Below are positions 10,161-19,501 of a stretch of DNA of 64,000 nt, piece after piece (within the stretch, counting starts at the first letter, position 1; every line of letters starts with the position of its first letter). The notes beneath the pieces were generated by a model. That model was not told the DNA's origin, made no database searches, and saw nothing but the letters and a program-made list of their open reading frames with translations. The position numbers and the translations under genes were made by a program. The DNA is from Candidatus Nitrohelix vancouverensis. Its GTDB lineage: Bacteria; Nitrospinota; Nitrospinia; Nitrospinales; VA-1. The DNA lies in NCBI GenBank assembly GCA_015698305.1, contig CP048620.1:2440001-2504000 (forward strand). Direction: 5' to 3'.

Positions 10161-10841
10161 ATGAAAATCCGAAATTTGCACGACTGGGACCTTTCACCCA
10201 AGGAAGCGGTTGCTTTGCAAAGGCGATTGGCGGATCAAGTCCGGCTTTCAGGAGGCGGAAAAAGGCCGCGCCTTGTCGCGGGAGCGGATGTGAGCTTTAC
10301 GCGCTATTCCAAAACCGGTTTTGCCGGTGTGGTGATTTTGCATTTCCCCAGCCTTGAAGTGGTCGAACGCCATGCCTTGCAAGGGGAGCTGACTTTCCCC
10401 TACATTCCGGGCCTGTTATCGTTCCGCGAGGCCCCATTACTGCTCCGATTGTTTGAAAGCATCAAAACGCGCCCCGACCTGATATTTCTGGACGGTCAGG
10501 GCATCGCTCACCCGCGTGGCCTGGGGCTTGCCTGTCATATTGGATTATTTCTGGACACGCCGACGATTGGTTGCGCTAAAACCCGTTTGACTGGATCACA
10601 TGACCCCGTGGGCGAAAATAAAAACGATTCGGTTGAGCTATGGGATCAAGATCAGAAGAAAATGGGATATGTCCTGCGTTCGCGCAATCGCTGTAAACCG
10701 ATCTTCATTTCTCCCGGACATCAGATCAGCGCGGAGAACTCCTTGAAATGGACGCTGGATTGCATTTCGAGCTATCGCATCCCTGAACCCACGCGCCAGG
10801 CCCATCTTTGGGTCAACGAGGAACGCAAACGGCTCAGTTGA
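10161..10841 (+). CDS. nfi: Endonuclease V
   Basis: A 226-residue DNA-repair nuclease that cuts one phosphodiester 3' of deoxyinosine and other deaminated bases. The active-site acids are present in AGADVSF (D43) and FLDGQGIAHPRG (D111, H117); ACHIGL and GCAKTRL (K140) follow as in the family. The PYIPG wedge (residues 80-84), which recognises the base, is intact. Its length is typical. It starts 16 bases after the caspase-like gene and its 3' end overlaps the convergent methyltransferase gene by 8 bases. Confidence 0.93.
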   Translation: MKIRNLHDWDLSPKEAVALQRRLADQVRLSGGGKRPRLVAGADVSFTRYSKTGFAGVVILHFPSLEVVERHALQGELTFPYIPGLLSFREAPLLLRLFESIKTRPDLIFLDGQGIAHPRGLGLACHIGLFLDTPTIGCAKTRLTGSHDPVGENKNDSVELWDQDQKKMGYVLRSRNRCKPIFISPGHQISAENSLKWTLDCISSYRIPEPTRQAHLWVNEERKRLS

Positions 10842-11589
10842 ATCCGTCGACCGGATGGACGATCAAGAGGCGAGCGGAGCCAGCGTAAACCAATTCGCTG
10901 TGATCGATAGCGAAACCCACCGCTTCCACTTCCTTCTCCATTTCGCCGGGCGCATAGCCTTTCCAGTGACCTTCCTGAATGCGTCTTTCAATTTGTTTCA
11001 GACCCAGTTTGTAAGTGAGCCTGTAAAGCATTCGGTTGATCCATTGGCGCGGCAGACTGTCCTTTTCGCGGGAGATGACAAGGCTGTCTTGAATGATAAG
11101 AGAAGCGTCGTAATCATCGGTTGGATTGACAAGGGCGAACACGCCGTCTTTTTTAAGAGATTGACGTATGTGATTGAGTAAAAGCCGTCGTCTATCGGGC
11201 GCATTGAGGGTGTAGAGAGAGAAATGAGCCAGTGCGACGTCGATAGCGTTTTCTTTAACAGGAGATTCAAGGCTCAGATCGGCTTGAAAGCCGAGAAACG
11301 ATGGCGCCAGCCCTGCCCTCGCCGCTTTGGCGGAACAGCGTTCCAGCGCGGTCGCCAAAACGTCCGTGGCCAGAAGTTTTGTCCCTTTTCGCAGATGAGA
11401 TTGCCCTTCATCGATCAACAGGCCCGAGCCGCAACCGACATCCAGCCAGACGCCATGTTCCCGACCCTGCAACAGTGTCAGGGCGCGAGCCATCGAAGCC
11501 CGATAGCTGTGCGGGGTCAGGAGATCGTAAAGAAAAGATTTAAAACCGAAGGACCAGTAATGCTTTATCCAGAGAGAGCGAATCGACAT
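10834..11589 (-). CDS. Class I SAM-dependent methyltransferase
   Basis: A 251-residue Rossmann-fold methyltransferase. The SAM-binding glycine motif is WLDVGCGSG (about 48-56). LLATDVLATALERC follows as the motif with the acidic ribose-binding residue, and DVALAHFSLYTL is the post-II region. The substrate is not evident. It is the last gene of a leftward group with an ATP-grasp ligase, a TylF-like methyltransferase and a radical SAM protein; the gap to the ATP-grasp stop is 64 bases, so membership of the same transcript is likely but less certain than for the other three. Confidence 0.8.
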   Translation of the reverse strand: MSIRSLWIKHYWSFGFKSFLYDLLTPHSYRASMARALTLLQGREHGVWLDVGCGSGLLIDEGQSHLRKGTKLLATDVLATALERCSAKAARAGLAPSFLGFQADLSLESPVKENAIDVALAHFSLYTLNAPDRRRLLLNHIRQSLKKDGVFALVNPTDDYDASLIIQDSLVISREKDSLPRQWINRMLYRLTYKLGLKQIERRIQEGHWKGYAPGEMEKEVEAVGFAIDHSELVYAGSARLLIVHPVDGFN

Positions 11590-11653
11590 GCAAGATCAGG
11601 GGCGCAGGCAACGCGATTGCGAAGCGCCTTCGTAATCGGGTGGGCGTGAAAAT

Positions 11654-12652
11654 TCAGGATGCGGCTTGAGGAAATCCGCATCGATCCAGAGCGGAGCTTA
11701 CAATAGATGCGATGAGAATTTCAAAATTTTCTTCAAGCGTGAGCGAACTGTGGCATAGCGAATGGATGCGCAAGCTACGGCTTTTGATCGGATTCAGTCC
11801 GGGGATGCCATTGACCTCGATGACTTTGAGTCGACCGTCCTTATCTTCCTTCAAGTCAACGCGGACATGATCCAGACAGCCCAGCGCTTCCACCGAGCGA
11901 TTGGCCAGTAGCGACGCTTGTTTGGCTTGAATCTCATTGGATGAGGCGGAGAGGACGATAGCGTCATTGCCTTTGAGGTCTTCCCGGATCACGGGGTATT
12001 GCTTGAATCGAGCCGGGTTGACATTGTTGACGACAGGAAATAATTGTCGAGAGTTTCCATTGCCGAGGACAGAGACCGTCCATTCTGTTCCCGGCAGGTA
12101 TTCCTCGATTAAGGCCGGTTGATTGAAATTATCCTCGATGTATCGAGCGCGGGAAGTCATTTGGCCTGTGTTCTGCGAGACGCTGGCTTCTGTGATGCCC
12201 GCGCTCTCGGATTCAAACCTTGGTTTGACGAAGGCGGGAAAATCTTTCAGGGAATCGAGATCCGTTTCGTCGGATGAGACCTGCCAGGGTACGGGTATGC
12301 CAGCGTCCTCAAGAACTTTGTGCGTCGCCGCCTTGTCGATCATCGTTCTCATGCACTGGGCGGACGATCCGACAAAGGGAATGCCCACCTGTTCCATATA
12401 ATCAGCCAGCCAGAGTTCGCCGCCGCCAATGCCAACTCGGGAAGCATCCTGATCCAGATGGTAGAGCGCGCTCCAGACAAGATCGAATGATTCTTTATGG
12501 ATGGCTGAAAGGAACTCCTCATGGCTGGTGATGAACGCCACAGACGCTTCGAAACCTGATGCAATCAAGGCCTGGTGGATGCGATCCGTCGTGGCCATGT
12601 CTCCCCAACCTTGCGTTGGGCCGGCGGGTCCCGTTATGAGTAATATTTTCAT
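11654..12652 (-). CDS. ATP-grasp ligase, D-Ala-D-Ala ligase-like
   Basis: A 332-residue ATP-grasp enzyme, a fold that forms an amide or related bond through an acyl-phosphate. It resembles D-alanine-D-alanine ligase: GIGGGELWLADYMEQVGIPFVGSS in the N-domain, FPAFVKPRFESES for nucleotide binding, LIEEYLPGTEWTV, and a C-terminal metal-binding KVIEVNGIPGLNP. Because its neighbours are two methyltransferases and a radical SAM protein rather than mur/fts genes, I infer a role in a specialised pathway rather than cell-wall synthesis. Its start overlaps the upstream TylF-like stop by 4 bases, so the two are translationally coupled. Confidence 0.85.
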   Translation of the reverse strand: MKILLITGPAGPTQGWGDMATTDRIHQALIASGFEASVAFITSHEEFLSAIHKESFDLVWSALYHLDQDASRVGIGGGELWLADYMEQVGIPFVGSSAQCMRTMIDKAATHKVLEDAGIPVPWQVSSDETDLDSLKDFPAFVKPRFESESAGITEASVSQNTGQMTSRARYIEDNFNQPALIEEYLPGTEWTVSVLGNGNSRQLFPVVNNVNPARFKQYPVIREDLKGNDAIVLSASSNEIQAKQASLLANRSVEALGCLDHVRVDLKEDKDGRLKVIEVNGIPGLNPIKSRSLRIHSLCHSSLTLEENFEILIASIVSSALDRCGFPQAAS

Positions 12653-13431
12653 TGTCCCGACTCCTGAAACTGTTCGAGTTCTGACAGCGGTTTAACAATT
12701 CGGATTAATTTTTGCTTGCCCAAACCCTCTACCAAAGGTTTAAGGACACCGACCTCTTCTTCCCAAAATCGATCGTCGTTGAAAACGTCGATAACCAAGG
12801 GGAGATGCCCGTCCTGCGACATCAAGATGCCGCCAGGCTGGATCAGCGGGTACAGGTGTTTGATACAGGTTTTGGTTGAAGATGCCAGGTCGACATCCAG
12901 ATAAGCGAGAGCCACTTCTTCTTTGAAATGTGGAAGCGTGGATTCGAGCCAGCCGGGAATGAATTCGCAGGACTCCAGGTTTCCATAATGAGAAATATTG
13001 CGGGTGACTTCATCAAGGCTTCCTGAATACTCGCCCTGACTGAAAGTGACGGGTCTACCGTAGATATTGGTGGTGTGGTTCTCTTCGTGCTGAGGAATAC
13101 CGCGAAACGAATCAAAGAGAAAAAGTTTGCGTCCCGTCAGTTTGGCGGCAAGGCTGAATTTGGCGGAACTCCCTCCCTTGTAGCAACCCGCCTCGACAAA
13201 AACTCCGGAAGCATTCCGGCTCGCGCTGAAAGCCGATCTCAGCAGAGACAGCATTTCCGACTGGGTGTGAGGGCAGTCCACTCGCGAACTGATGCGGTGG
13301 AATTTGTAAAGCAGATCGGCCTTCCCGGACAGTTTGAGCGGGATTTCGCGATCAGAGATGAAGCGCAGGGCGGAGGAGAACTCGCTCCACCGCCCCGGTC
13401 GCTGAATGTTATCGAAATAAACTGAGTTCAT
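12649..13431 (-). CDS. TylF/MycF-like methyltransferase
   Basis: A 260-residue protein resembling the TylF (macrocin O-methyltransferase) family. Key stretches are VFVEAGCYKGGSSA (about 78-90, SAM binding), FLFDSFRGIP (about 104-113), LAYLDVDLASSTK with metal-binding-type acids, and a Pro-Gly-Gly turn followed by SQDGH. Family members methylate sugar or polyketide hydroxyls with Mg2+; related proteins also occur in surface-glycan loci. The acceptor here is unknown. It sits 33 bases after the radical SAM gene and overlaps the ATP-grasp gene by 4 bases. Confidence 0.8.
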   Translation of the reverse strand: MNSVYFDNIQRPGRWSEFSSALRFISDREIPLKLSGKADLLYKFHRISSRVDCPHTQSEMLSLLRSAFSASRNASGVFVEAGCYKGGSSAKFSLAAKLTGRKLFLFDSFRGIPQHEENHTTNIYGRPVTFSQGEYSGSLDEVTRNISHYGNLESCEFIPGWLESTLPHFKEEVALAYLDVDLASSTKTCIKHLYPLIQPGGILMSQDGHLPLVIDVFNDDRFWEEEVGVLKPLVEGLGKQKLIRIVKPLSELEQFQESGQ

Positions 13432-13464
13432 GAATCGCCTCGATTTTTGTAACCAGGATCGCTA

Positions 13465-14622
13465 TCAAACCAGCGTTGGCGTTTCAACGCGCGGGCGTTG
13501 ATTCGGATCGACTCGTGTTGTGCCCTCAAAATTGGATTTGAAATATTTGTAGCGGTAGACTTTTTCCTCCTCAGAAATCTGACCATCCATCTCGGCTGCT
13601 TTGGTTTCCGGTCGTGAGGAGTACATATGGCAAGCCATGGTATTGAATGTCGTGTCGCGACAATACTCGATGGTCTGCTCCAGTTCCTCTCGCGTTTCAG
13701 TGGGAAAACCGACGATGACGGCGGATGAAAGGATGATATCGGCGGAGGCTTCTCTGATTGCCTTGAAATTTTTCTTGAATTGTTCCATGTCGCAGGACCG
13801 ACCCATCAAACGCAGAATTCGGTCGCTTGCCGATTGAATGGGTGAATGCAGGGATTCGATCTTGCCCTGCCGTGCAAGTTCTATAAGCTGATCGATGCAT
13901 TTCGGGATGTACCAGGGGGAGATGTCTTCCAGCACCAGCTTGAATTGGGCATCGACCTTGAGGATTTCATCGAACAGATCGCCGAGGTTTTTACCGTAAT
14001 CCATGCCGAACGACCCCGCGGCTTCGCCAATGAGATAGATGCGTTCGTGGCCGTCCATGATGCCCTTGTAAAACTGGTCCATGACGTCTTCAATTGTCTT
14101 GCTGACGCTGTCCCCTGCCTTCCAGATACTGCAGAAGGTGCAACGACTGGAGCATCCGTCCTGAATTTGAATGAAAAACCGATCCGAATTAGGCATGTGG
14201 TTGGTCGCTGGAATTTGCTCATAAGGAACTTTAGCGCTGATGAATTTATCAAAGACCTCGTAATTATCCATGTTGAAGGTCATGCCGCCGAATTCTTCTT
14301 TCATGCGTTCCGGGTTCATATTGGTGAGACAGCCGCCCATGATGATCTCGGCTGAGGGTTTTTTATTTTTCTTAATCATCTCGAGCGCTTTGAAATCTCC
14401 GTCTTCGATATCCTTGGTGAATCCGCAAGTTGTCAGAACGATCAGATCGGCATCCGGGTCGACATTCAGGTTCTGCAAGGGAAAAGCGTATTTATCCGTC
14501 GGGTCTATCCCATGATCGTCGCTGATGACTTCATAACCGTTGCTTTCAAAATAATTTCTCAGGCGCTGTACTTTCAATCCTTCACGATGGCAACTCTTTT
14601 CCACGATCTGTACTTTCTTCAT
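13465..14622 (-). CDS. MiaB-like radical SAM protein lacking a TRAM domain
   Basis: A 385-residue protein with methylthiotransferase (MiaB/RimO) architecture. The N-terminal UPF0004-like part has three cysteines in the expected places (C11 KSCHREG, C66 TTCGFTK, C98 GGCLTNM) that would hold the auxiliary [4Fe-4S] cluster. The radical SAM core carries CSSRCTFC (C157, C161, C164) and a typical VIVGFPTETREEL. The protein ends shortly after the core, so the C-terminal TRAM domain that binds RNA in MiaB and ribosomal protein in RimO is missing. It is therefore unlikely to be MiaB or RimO and may act on a small molecule or peptide. It is the promoter-proximal gene of the leftward group. Confidence 0.85.
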   Translation of the reverse strand: MKKVQIVEKSCHREGLKVQRLRNYFESNGYEVISDDHGIDPTDKYAFPLQNLNVDPDADLIVLTTCGFTKDIEDGDFKALEMIKKNKKPSAEIIMGGCLTNMNPERMKEEFGGMTFNMDNYEVFDKFISAKVPYEQIPATNHMPNSDRFFIQIQDGCSSRCTFCSIWKAGDSVSKTIEDVMDQFYKGIMDGHERIYLIGEAAGSFGMDYGKNLGDLFDEILKVDAQFKLVLEDISPWYIPKCIDQLIELARQGKIESLHSPIQSASDRILRLMGRSCDMEQFKKNFKAIREASADIILSSAVIVGFPTETREELEQTIEYCRDTTFNTMACHMYSSRPETKAAEMDGQISEEEKVYRYKYFKSNFEGTTRVDPNQRPRVETPTLV

Positions 14623-14752
14623 GGCGACCCTCCGAGTGATTTATTGGATGCTGAATTTATAATTTCATAAATATGAACTGTTAATTTGGAATGCAGATAT
14701 AGGGGTAATAGTATAAATATTATGGTATGTCAATATTTTATTTCAAAATAGA

Positions 14753-14782
14753 TTGCAGGAGGGAGAAAGTAGCTGATAATAC
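14753..14782 (+). promoter_or_regulatory. Weak candidate promoter for the 144-residue protein
   Basis: TTGCAG at 14753-14758 and TAATAC at 14777-14782 are 18 bases apart in the AT-rich divergent gap 14623-14862. No other gene or hairpin is evident in that gap. The match is moderate. Confidence 0.3.
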
Positions 14783-14862
14783 GAAATTAATTTTTTCCTT
14801 TAAAAAAGAGCTGGCGCTACATAAAATGATATCGAAGCAATCATTCCACAAAGGACATAGCA

Positions 14863-15297
14863 ATGGCCAAGAAGCCTTTTATAAATAAATATGGATTTGT
14901 AGAGTATCCGTTTTTGCACGATCAACGGAAAATGGGAAACTGGTGGTTCTGGAATTTGCTCGACGACTATCTAAAACGGCGAGCGCGGCAGAAACATGGT
15001 CATGGTTACACCCGGGAACAAATGGAGGAGGACTTTAATTCTATTCTTGGGAATACAGTGTTGAAGTTTTTTGCGCTGGTACCGGTAGGGATGGGGATGG
15101 AATTCAAAATGATAGGATTTTACAAGACCCCTGAATTGACTCACCTGGAAGACCCGGTTCCGTTCATCACGGAAACCTATGGCGGCGGCAAGTTCAAGGT
15201 AAATATTTATCACGAAGGCACCTTTGCTGGCACCGAAAATTACAAGACGCACGGCGAACCGCACTGGGTGGAAATTGAAGACCCCATGCCTTATTAG
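14863..15297 (+). CDS. Uncharacterised 144-residue protein
   Basis: Not a family I recognise. The start is supported by AAAGGA upstream of the ATG at 14863. The N-terminus is basic and aromatic (KKPFINKYGFVEYPF, GNWWFWNLLDD, KRRARQKHGHG). A central hydrophobic stretch (VLKFFALVPVGMGMEFKMIGFY, roughly 65-86) could be a buried helix or weak membrane segment. The C-terminus is strand-like with many His, Tyr and Glu residues (FKVNIYHEGTF, ENYKTHGEPHW) that could bind a metal. It is divergent from the radical SAM operon and converges with the Rieske gene, so no operon partner hints at its role. Confidence 0.7.
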   Translation: MAKKPFINKYGFVEYPFLHDQRKMGNWWFWNLLDDYLKRRARQKHGHGYTREQMEEDFNSILGNTVLKFFALVPVGMGMEFKMIGFYKTPELTHLEDPVPFITETYGGGKFKVNIYHEGTFAGTENYKTHGEPHWVEIEDPMPY

Positions 15298-15371
15298 GGC
15301 GAAATTTCAGAGACTATTTGCGCGGCGGCGCGAGCCGGAAAATCTCCAATAGCTTGCAGGGCGCTACGCTA

Positions 15372-15785
15372 CTAAAGGGTTTCGTCGGGGTTGATGGGTT
15401 TTTGTATGGTGGGAATACTGAATCTCAAACTACTGGGCGCTTGCGATGAATCTTTGCCCAGGGCTTTCTTTTCGTCTTTTTCAAAACCAATATAGATTTT
15501 TCCGCCTTTGGTTCTCACTGGATAGATAGTGATTTTCAACTCCGGGTTCTGGTGGCTGGAGCCGTCCTTCAGATCGAAGCGCCATTCATGGTTCGGGCAG
15601 ATGACGATGCACTCTTCAATGCGGCCTTCGCCAAGCGGCGCGCCGCGATGTGGACATTTGTTGTCGATTGCATAATACTTGCCTTTGTAGTTGAACAAGG
15701 CAATCTCAAGCTCTCCGGCGCGAATAATCGCTGACTTGCCAATCGGCAAATCCTCTTCTTCCATTACTTTTACGTATCGAGCCAT
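15372..15785 (-). CDS. Rieske-type [2Fe-2S] ferredoxin
   Basis: A 137-residue soluble electron carrier. The Rieske ligands are complete: CPHRGAPLG (C44, H46) and CPNHEW (C63, H66). The Rieske fold fills residues 1-105 and is followed by a short variable tail. There is no signal peptide and no oxygenase domain, so it is a stand-alone ferredoxin like those that feed oxygenases, or like the small subunit of NADH-nitrite reductase (NirD). No partner oxygenase or nitrite reductase is adjacent. It is transcribed in the same direction as tig, 76 bases downstream. Confidence 0.9.
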   Translation of the reverse strand: MARYVKVMEEEDLPIGKSAIIRAGELEIALFNYKGKYYAIDNKCPHRGAPLGEGRIEECIVICPNHEWRFDLKDGSSHQNPELKITIYPVRTKGGKIYIGFEKDEKKALGKDSSQAPSSLRFSIPTIQKPINPDETL

Positions 15786-15861
15786 GGTCTGTTAATTTGA
15801 AACCTCAGAAATGGGTAATGATTAAAAGGGTCCGTGAGACCGGTTGATAATTGTCCAGGAA

Positions 15862-17250
15862 TCAAGCGTCGCTTTTTTGATCGGTTTCTTCATCCGCATC
15901 GATCGGATCGTCTTCGCCTTGATAGTATTCAAATTCGCAATTGGAATAAATATAATTCATGGCTTTTTGACCGCGTAATTTTGAACTGGTCTGCTGGAGC
16001 GTTTCCTGGTTTGCCATCATTCGTTTTCTCACGTCCTCGACTTTTTGCTTCGTCTCTTCAGCCAGCTTTTGATACTCCAAATCCATATCTTCCTTGGTGA
16101 TATGCAGTTTCTCCTTGTTCGCGATTTCTTCCAGGATCATATAACCTTTTGAGTTGAAGGTCGCCCTCTCGCGCCATTCCTTTTTTGCATTTTCAGGATC
16201 GAAACCGGAATCTTCAAGACTCATTCCCGATTGTTGAATCTGATACTTCATGCCTTCCAGCATGTATTTGAGTTCGGTTTCAATCATGGATTCAGGCGGA
16301 ACCGCGTCGTGCTTCTTCACAATGATATTGAAGATTTTTTCTTTGACGCGAATTTCCTCGCGTTGTTCTCCATAAGCCTGCATTTCCGTCTTAACCTTTC
16401 GTTTCAGATCATCTACGCTTTTGCATCCCTCTTTTTTTGCGAGTTTATCATCGAGGGCCATGGGAACCAGTTTTTTGACTTCCTTGATATTGACCTTGAA
16501 CACCGCCAGGTCGCGCGAGTCCTCCCCTTCTGCGCCGGGAACAGGCATGCTGACGCGGCGGATTTTATTATTCCATTGTTGAGGGAGTGGAACCTTGACC
16601 TCGAAGGATTCTCCCAATGCATGTCCGAGCAATTGGTCTTCAAAGCCCGCGATCATTTTCTTTTCGCCGACGCGAATATGGTAATCCTTTGCGGAGCCTT
16701 CCTCCAAAGGTTCGCCGTCCATGAAGCCTTCAAAGTCGAGGGTGAGAAAATCGCCGTGTTGTACCTTGTGGTCGTCGTCATGGTGTTCCAGATAACCGTG
16801 GTGATTGCATAAAATCTGCAAGCCCTCTTCCAGTTGTTCGTCGGTGACGATGATTTCTTTTTTACGGAGTTTCATTCCCTTGTAGTCGATCAAATCTATC
16901 TTGGCGCGCACATCGACGATGACCGAAAATTTCAAAGGCTCGTCTTTCTTGATGTCCGCCAGCTCGGAATGGTCGATCTCCGGCGCGCCGCTCGGCGTCA
17001 GTCCAGTTTCTTCCAAGGCCCGTTCATAATGTTCCTGCATGAGTTCCTGAAACATTTCCGTGAGCGATTGCAGAGGCACCTGTTGCTCAAGCACTTTTTG
17101 CGGAATCTTACCAGGTCGGAATCCGGGCATCTTCAATTGTCGGTTGAGGACTTTGTAGGCGTCGTCCACCCTTTGGGAAAGAACGTCTTCGGGAATCACG
17201 ATTTTTAATTTGCGCTTCATCCCTTCCAGTTTTTCGACTTCGACCTGCAT
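15862..17250 (-). CDS. tig: Trigger factor, ribosome-associated chaperone
   Basis: A 462-residue trigger factor that binds near the ribosome exit tunnel and shields nascent chains, with peptidyl-prolyl isomerase activity. The ribosome-binding signature is GFRPGKIPQKVLEQ near residues 43-56. The PPIase domain follows (VQHGDFLTLDFEGFMDGE...MIAGFEDQLLGHALGE, about 162-260). It is split by a longer-than-usual basic/acidic insert (KIRRVSMPVPGAEGEDSRD). The helical C-terminal arms run to about 440, with an acidic tail (DDPIDADEETDQ). It is slightly longer than the E. coli protein (432). It lies 21 bases after ispG and is probably co-transcribed with it. Confidence 0.95.
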   Translation of the reverse strand: MQVEVEKLEGMKRKLKIVIPEDVLSQRVDDAYKVLNRQLKMPGFRPGKIPQKVLEQQVPLQSLTEMFQELMQEHYERALEETGLTPSGAPEIDHSELADIKKDEPLKFSVIVDVRAKIDLIDYKGMKLRKKEIIVTDEQLEEGLQILCNHHGYLEHHDDDHKVQHGDFLTLDFEGFMDGEPLEEGSAKDYHIRVGEKKMIAGFEDQLLGHALGESFEVKVPLPQQWNNKIRRVSMPVPGAEGEDSRDLAVFKVNIKEVKKLVPMALDDKLAKKEGCKSVDDLKRKVKTEMQAYGEQREEIRVKEKIFNIIVKKHDAVPPESMIETELKYMLEGMKYQIQQSGMSLEDSGFDPENAKKEWRERATFNSKGYMILEEIANKEKLHITKEDMDLEYQKLAEETKQKVEDVRKRMMANQETLQQTSSKLRGQKAMNYIYSNCEFEYYQGEDDPIDADEETDQKSDA

Positions 17251-17271
17251 GGAATCTCCTTTATCTAGCCT

Positions 17272-18423
17272 TCAGGCGTGCTGTTCTTCGGCGGCGCCGA
17301 ATTTTTCGTTGATGATAAGATCGACTTCTTTTTTTAATTGAACCAGAATGTCGTCGTAGGAATACGAACCGAGCGATTCCGGTCCTTTTTTCAGGTTGAC
17401 CCGCGTCGGCCCGCACCAAAGTCCCAGATCGGCGTCGTCGGTTTCTCCGGGGCCATTGACCCGGCAACCCATGACCGCGATCGTCAACTTATAACGCTCG
17501 GCATACTCCGTCATTTTGCGAACTTCATGAGCCAGTTCAACGAAGCGGTCGTTTTCAACGCGCGAACAACTGGGACAGGCGATGATGTTCAGTTTTTCTG
17601 TGAAATTGGGAGGAACACTACGGAATCGCCCCTGACGAATATCGTTCAATATCTCATGACCAACGGAGATTTCCTGTCCCTTGTCCTCGTTGGGAAGGGT
17701 GAGGGAAACGCGGATGGTGTCGCCTATTCCCTGCGAGATCAATTGCTCGAACGCAATGCAGGTTTTGATGATGCCCTCGGGCGGCAGTCCGGCTTCGGTC
17801 ACGCCAAGATGCAGGGGAACGTCGGGTCGCAATTCAGAAAATCTGCGGTTGGCGGTGATGACTTTTTGCGCGTCTGAATCTTTCAGGGAAACGCAGTAAT
17901 TCACGAAACCAAGATCGTCCATCATCGTGCAATGATCCAATGCGCTCTGCACCATGGCTTCAATGGAATCATCGGGAAAACGCGCCTGATAGTCTGGGTC
18001 GACCGAGCCGCAATTCACGCCGATGCGAATGGCGCAGTCATTGTCGACTGCCGTTTTGACGATGAAGGCAACTTTCTCCTGAATGCTTTTGTCTTTCTCA
18101 AGATGGTAGAGGTGCCCGGGGTTGTAACGGATTTTATCCACATAAGGAGCGACGATGGGAGCCAGTTTGTAGTTCTCCTGCAGATCGACGGAAAGCACCG
18201 GATCGGGAAACTGCGCGCGCAGGATTTTTAAGGCTTCAACATCCTGCTCGTTATCGACGGCGATGCGAATGACGTCCGCTCCTGCCGCTTGCAGAACTTC
18301 GATCTGGCGCGCGGTGGCCTTGAGATCCTTGGTCTGGGTCGCCGCCATGCTCTGCACTGCGATGGGAGAATCTCCGCCGATGGTCAGGCGTCCAATTTTA
18401 ATTTTTCGGGTATTCTTTGACAT
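17272..18423 (-). CDS. ispG: 4-hydroxy-3-methylbut-2-enyl diphosphate synthase IspG (GcpE)
   Basis: A 383-residue [4Fe-4S] enzyme of the MEP isoprenoid pathway, converting MEcPP to HMBPP. The N-terminus has the family start ([22 protein letters not shown]) and a TIM-barrel half ([17 protein letters not shown]). The Fe-S ligands are in CPSCSR and [18 protein letters not shown]. The length matches the short bacterial two-domain form. Its product supplies undecaprenyl phosphate for MurJ and the sugar transferases elsewhere in the window. It is followed after 21 bases by tig. Confidence 0.95.
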   Translation of the reverse strand: MSKNTRKIKIGRLTIGGDSPIAVQSMAATQTKDLKATARQIEVLQAAGADVIRIAVDNEQDVEALKILRAQFPDPVLSVDLQENYKLAPIVAPYVDKIRYNPGHLYHLEKDKSIQEKVAFIVKTAVDNDCAIRIGVNCGSVDPDYQARFPDDSIEAMVQSALDHCTMMDDLGFVNYCVSLKDSDAQKVITANRRFSELRPDVPLHLGVTEAGLPPEGIIKTCIAFEQLISQGIGDTIRVSLTLPNEDKGQEISVGHEILNDIRQGRFRSVPPNFTEKLNIIACPSCSRVENDRFVELAHEVRKMTEYAERYKLTIAVMGCRVNGPGETDDADLGLWCGPTRVNLKKGPESLGSYSYDDILVQLKKEVDLIINEKFGAAEEQHA

Positions 18424-18487
18424 TATCTGAATTTGAATTGAGAGGTAGACATTAATGAAGGCAAAGACGTCTTTGCCGCTGAAAAGA

Positions 18488-19501
18488 TTAACAGAATTGG
18501 GGCCCGTTCACAAATGAATCCCTGTAGGGAGATTGTTTCAATGGAAAGGGATCTTCGGCCCGGGTGAAATCGGGAAGATTATGTTCCTTGCACTCCGGGT
18601 CTTGAATGAAAAGATGTTCGAATCCCAGCTCTTCGGCCATTTTTACTACGGCTTGATACTCTTCGGGAGACGGTCGGCGCGCCAGTTCCGGGCTTTCCAT
18701 GGCTTTGTTGACGGGTTGATACTGGCTCATCAAGCTCAGCGGGATGCGCGTCGACATCTCAAAGGCGATGAAGCACAGGGTCTCCCATGAACCCGCCAGG
18801 CCGTTGGGCAGGACCAGGTGGCGGATCAGAACGCCGCCTTGCGCAAGTCCGTCCTCTCCTATAGTCAACGGTCCGGCCTGACGATACATTTCCAACACGG
18901 CTTCCTGAGAATGCGTCTTGTATCCCTTGCCGCGAGAATGTTCCCAGCCCATCTCGTCGCTGGAATATTTCATGTCGGGCAGATAGATATCGATCACGCC
19001 ATCCAGCAATTTAAGCGTGGGCAGGGCGTCGTAGGCGTTCGTATTGTAGATGATCGGCAGTCTCAGACCCTGATCCCGCGCCAGCGCCAGGCTTTTCAGA
19101 AGTCCGGGAACCACATGGGAGGGCGACACCCAGCCGATGAAATGCCCGCCCTGCCTCTGCAAATCGAGCATCTGACTGGCGGTTTCCTGATAACTGACCT
19201 CGCGCCCTATTTTCTTTTGCGATATCTGAAAGTTCTGACAATAACTGCATGCCAGATTGCAGGAGGATACGAAAATATTACCGACGCCACAGGTTCCGGT
19301 GAAGGGCGGCTCCTCGCCAAAATGTTTCACCGCCGCAGAAACCGACAATTGATCGCTTTGCCCGCAGAAACCCATCTCCCCAGCCGTGCGGTCCACCGCA
19401 CAGGCGCGCGGGCAAACCTCGCAGGAGCGATAAATTTCATAGGCCTGGTCGGCGCGACGATTCAGTTCCGCGCTGGACAATTGCAGATACCTGGGGTTCA
19501 T
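18488..19501 (-). CDS. PflX-like radical SAM protein
   Basis: A 337-residue radical SAM protein of the PflX group (COG1313, homologues of pyruvate formate-lyase activating enzyme). An N-terminal Cys cluster (C27, C30, C34, C46: CEVCPRAC...GFCGQ) precedes the SAM-cluster motif CNLACSYC (C81, C85, C88). Family-typical segments follow ([47 protein letters not shown]). The substrate is not established for this group. No formate-lyase-like glycyl-radical enzyme is nearby. Its start overlaps the end of the DUF4197 gene by 4 bases, so the two are coupled. Confidence 0.85.
   Translation of the reverse strand: MNPRYLQLSSAELNRRADQAYEIYRSCEVCPRACAVDRTAGEMGFCGQSDQLSVSAAVKHFGEEPPFTGTCGVGNIFVSSCNLACSYCQNFQISQKKIGREVSYQETASQMLDLQRQGGHFIGWVSPSHVVPGLLKSLALARDQGLRLPIIYNTNAYDALPTLKLLDGVIDIYLPDMKYSSDEMGWEHSRGKGYKTHSQEAVLEMYRQAGPLTIGEDGLAQGGVLIRHLVLPNGLAGSWETLCFIAFEMSTRIPLSLMSQYQPVNKAMESPELARRPSPEEYQAVVKMAEELGFEHLFIQDPECKEHNLPDFTRAEDPFPLKQSPYRDSFVNGPQFC

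Noticed and set aside
13846-14355. A 169-codon rightward open frame
   Set aside because: Antisense to the radical SAM gene, which has intact motifs; no ribosome site and no recognisable domain.
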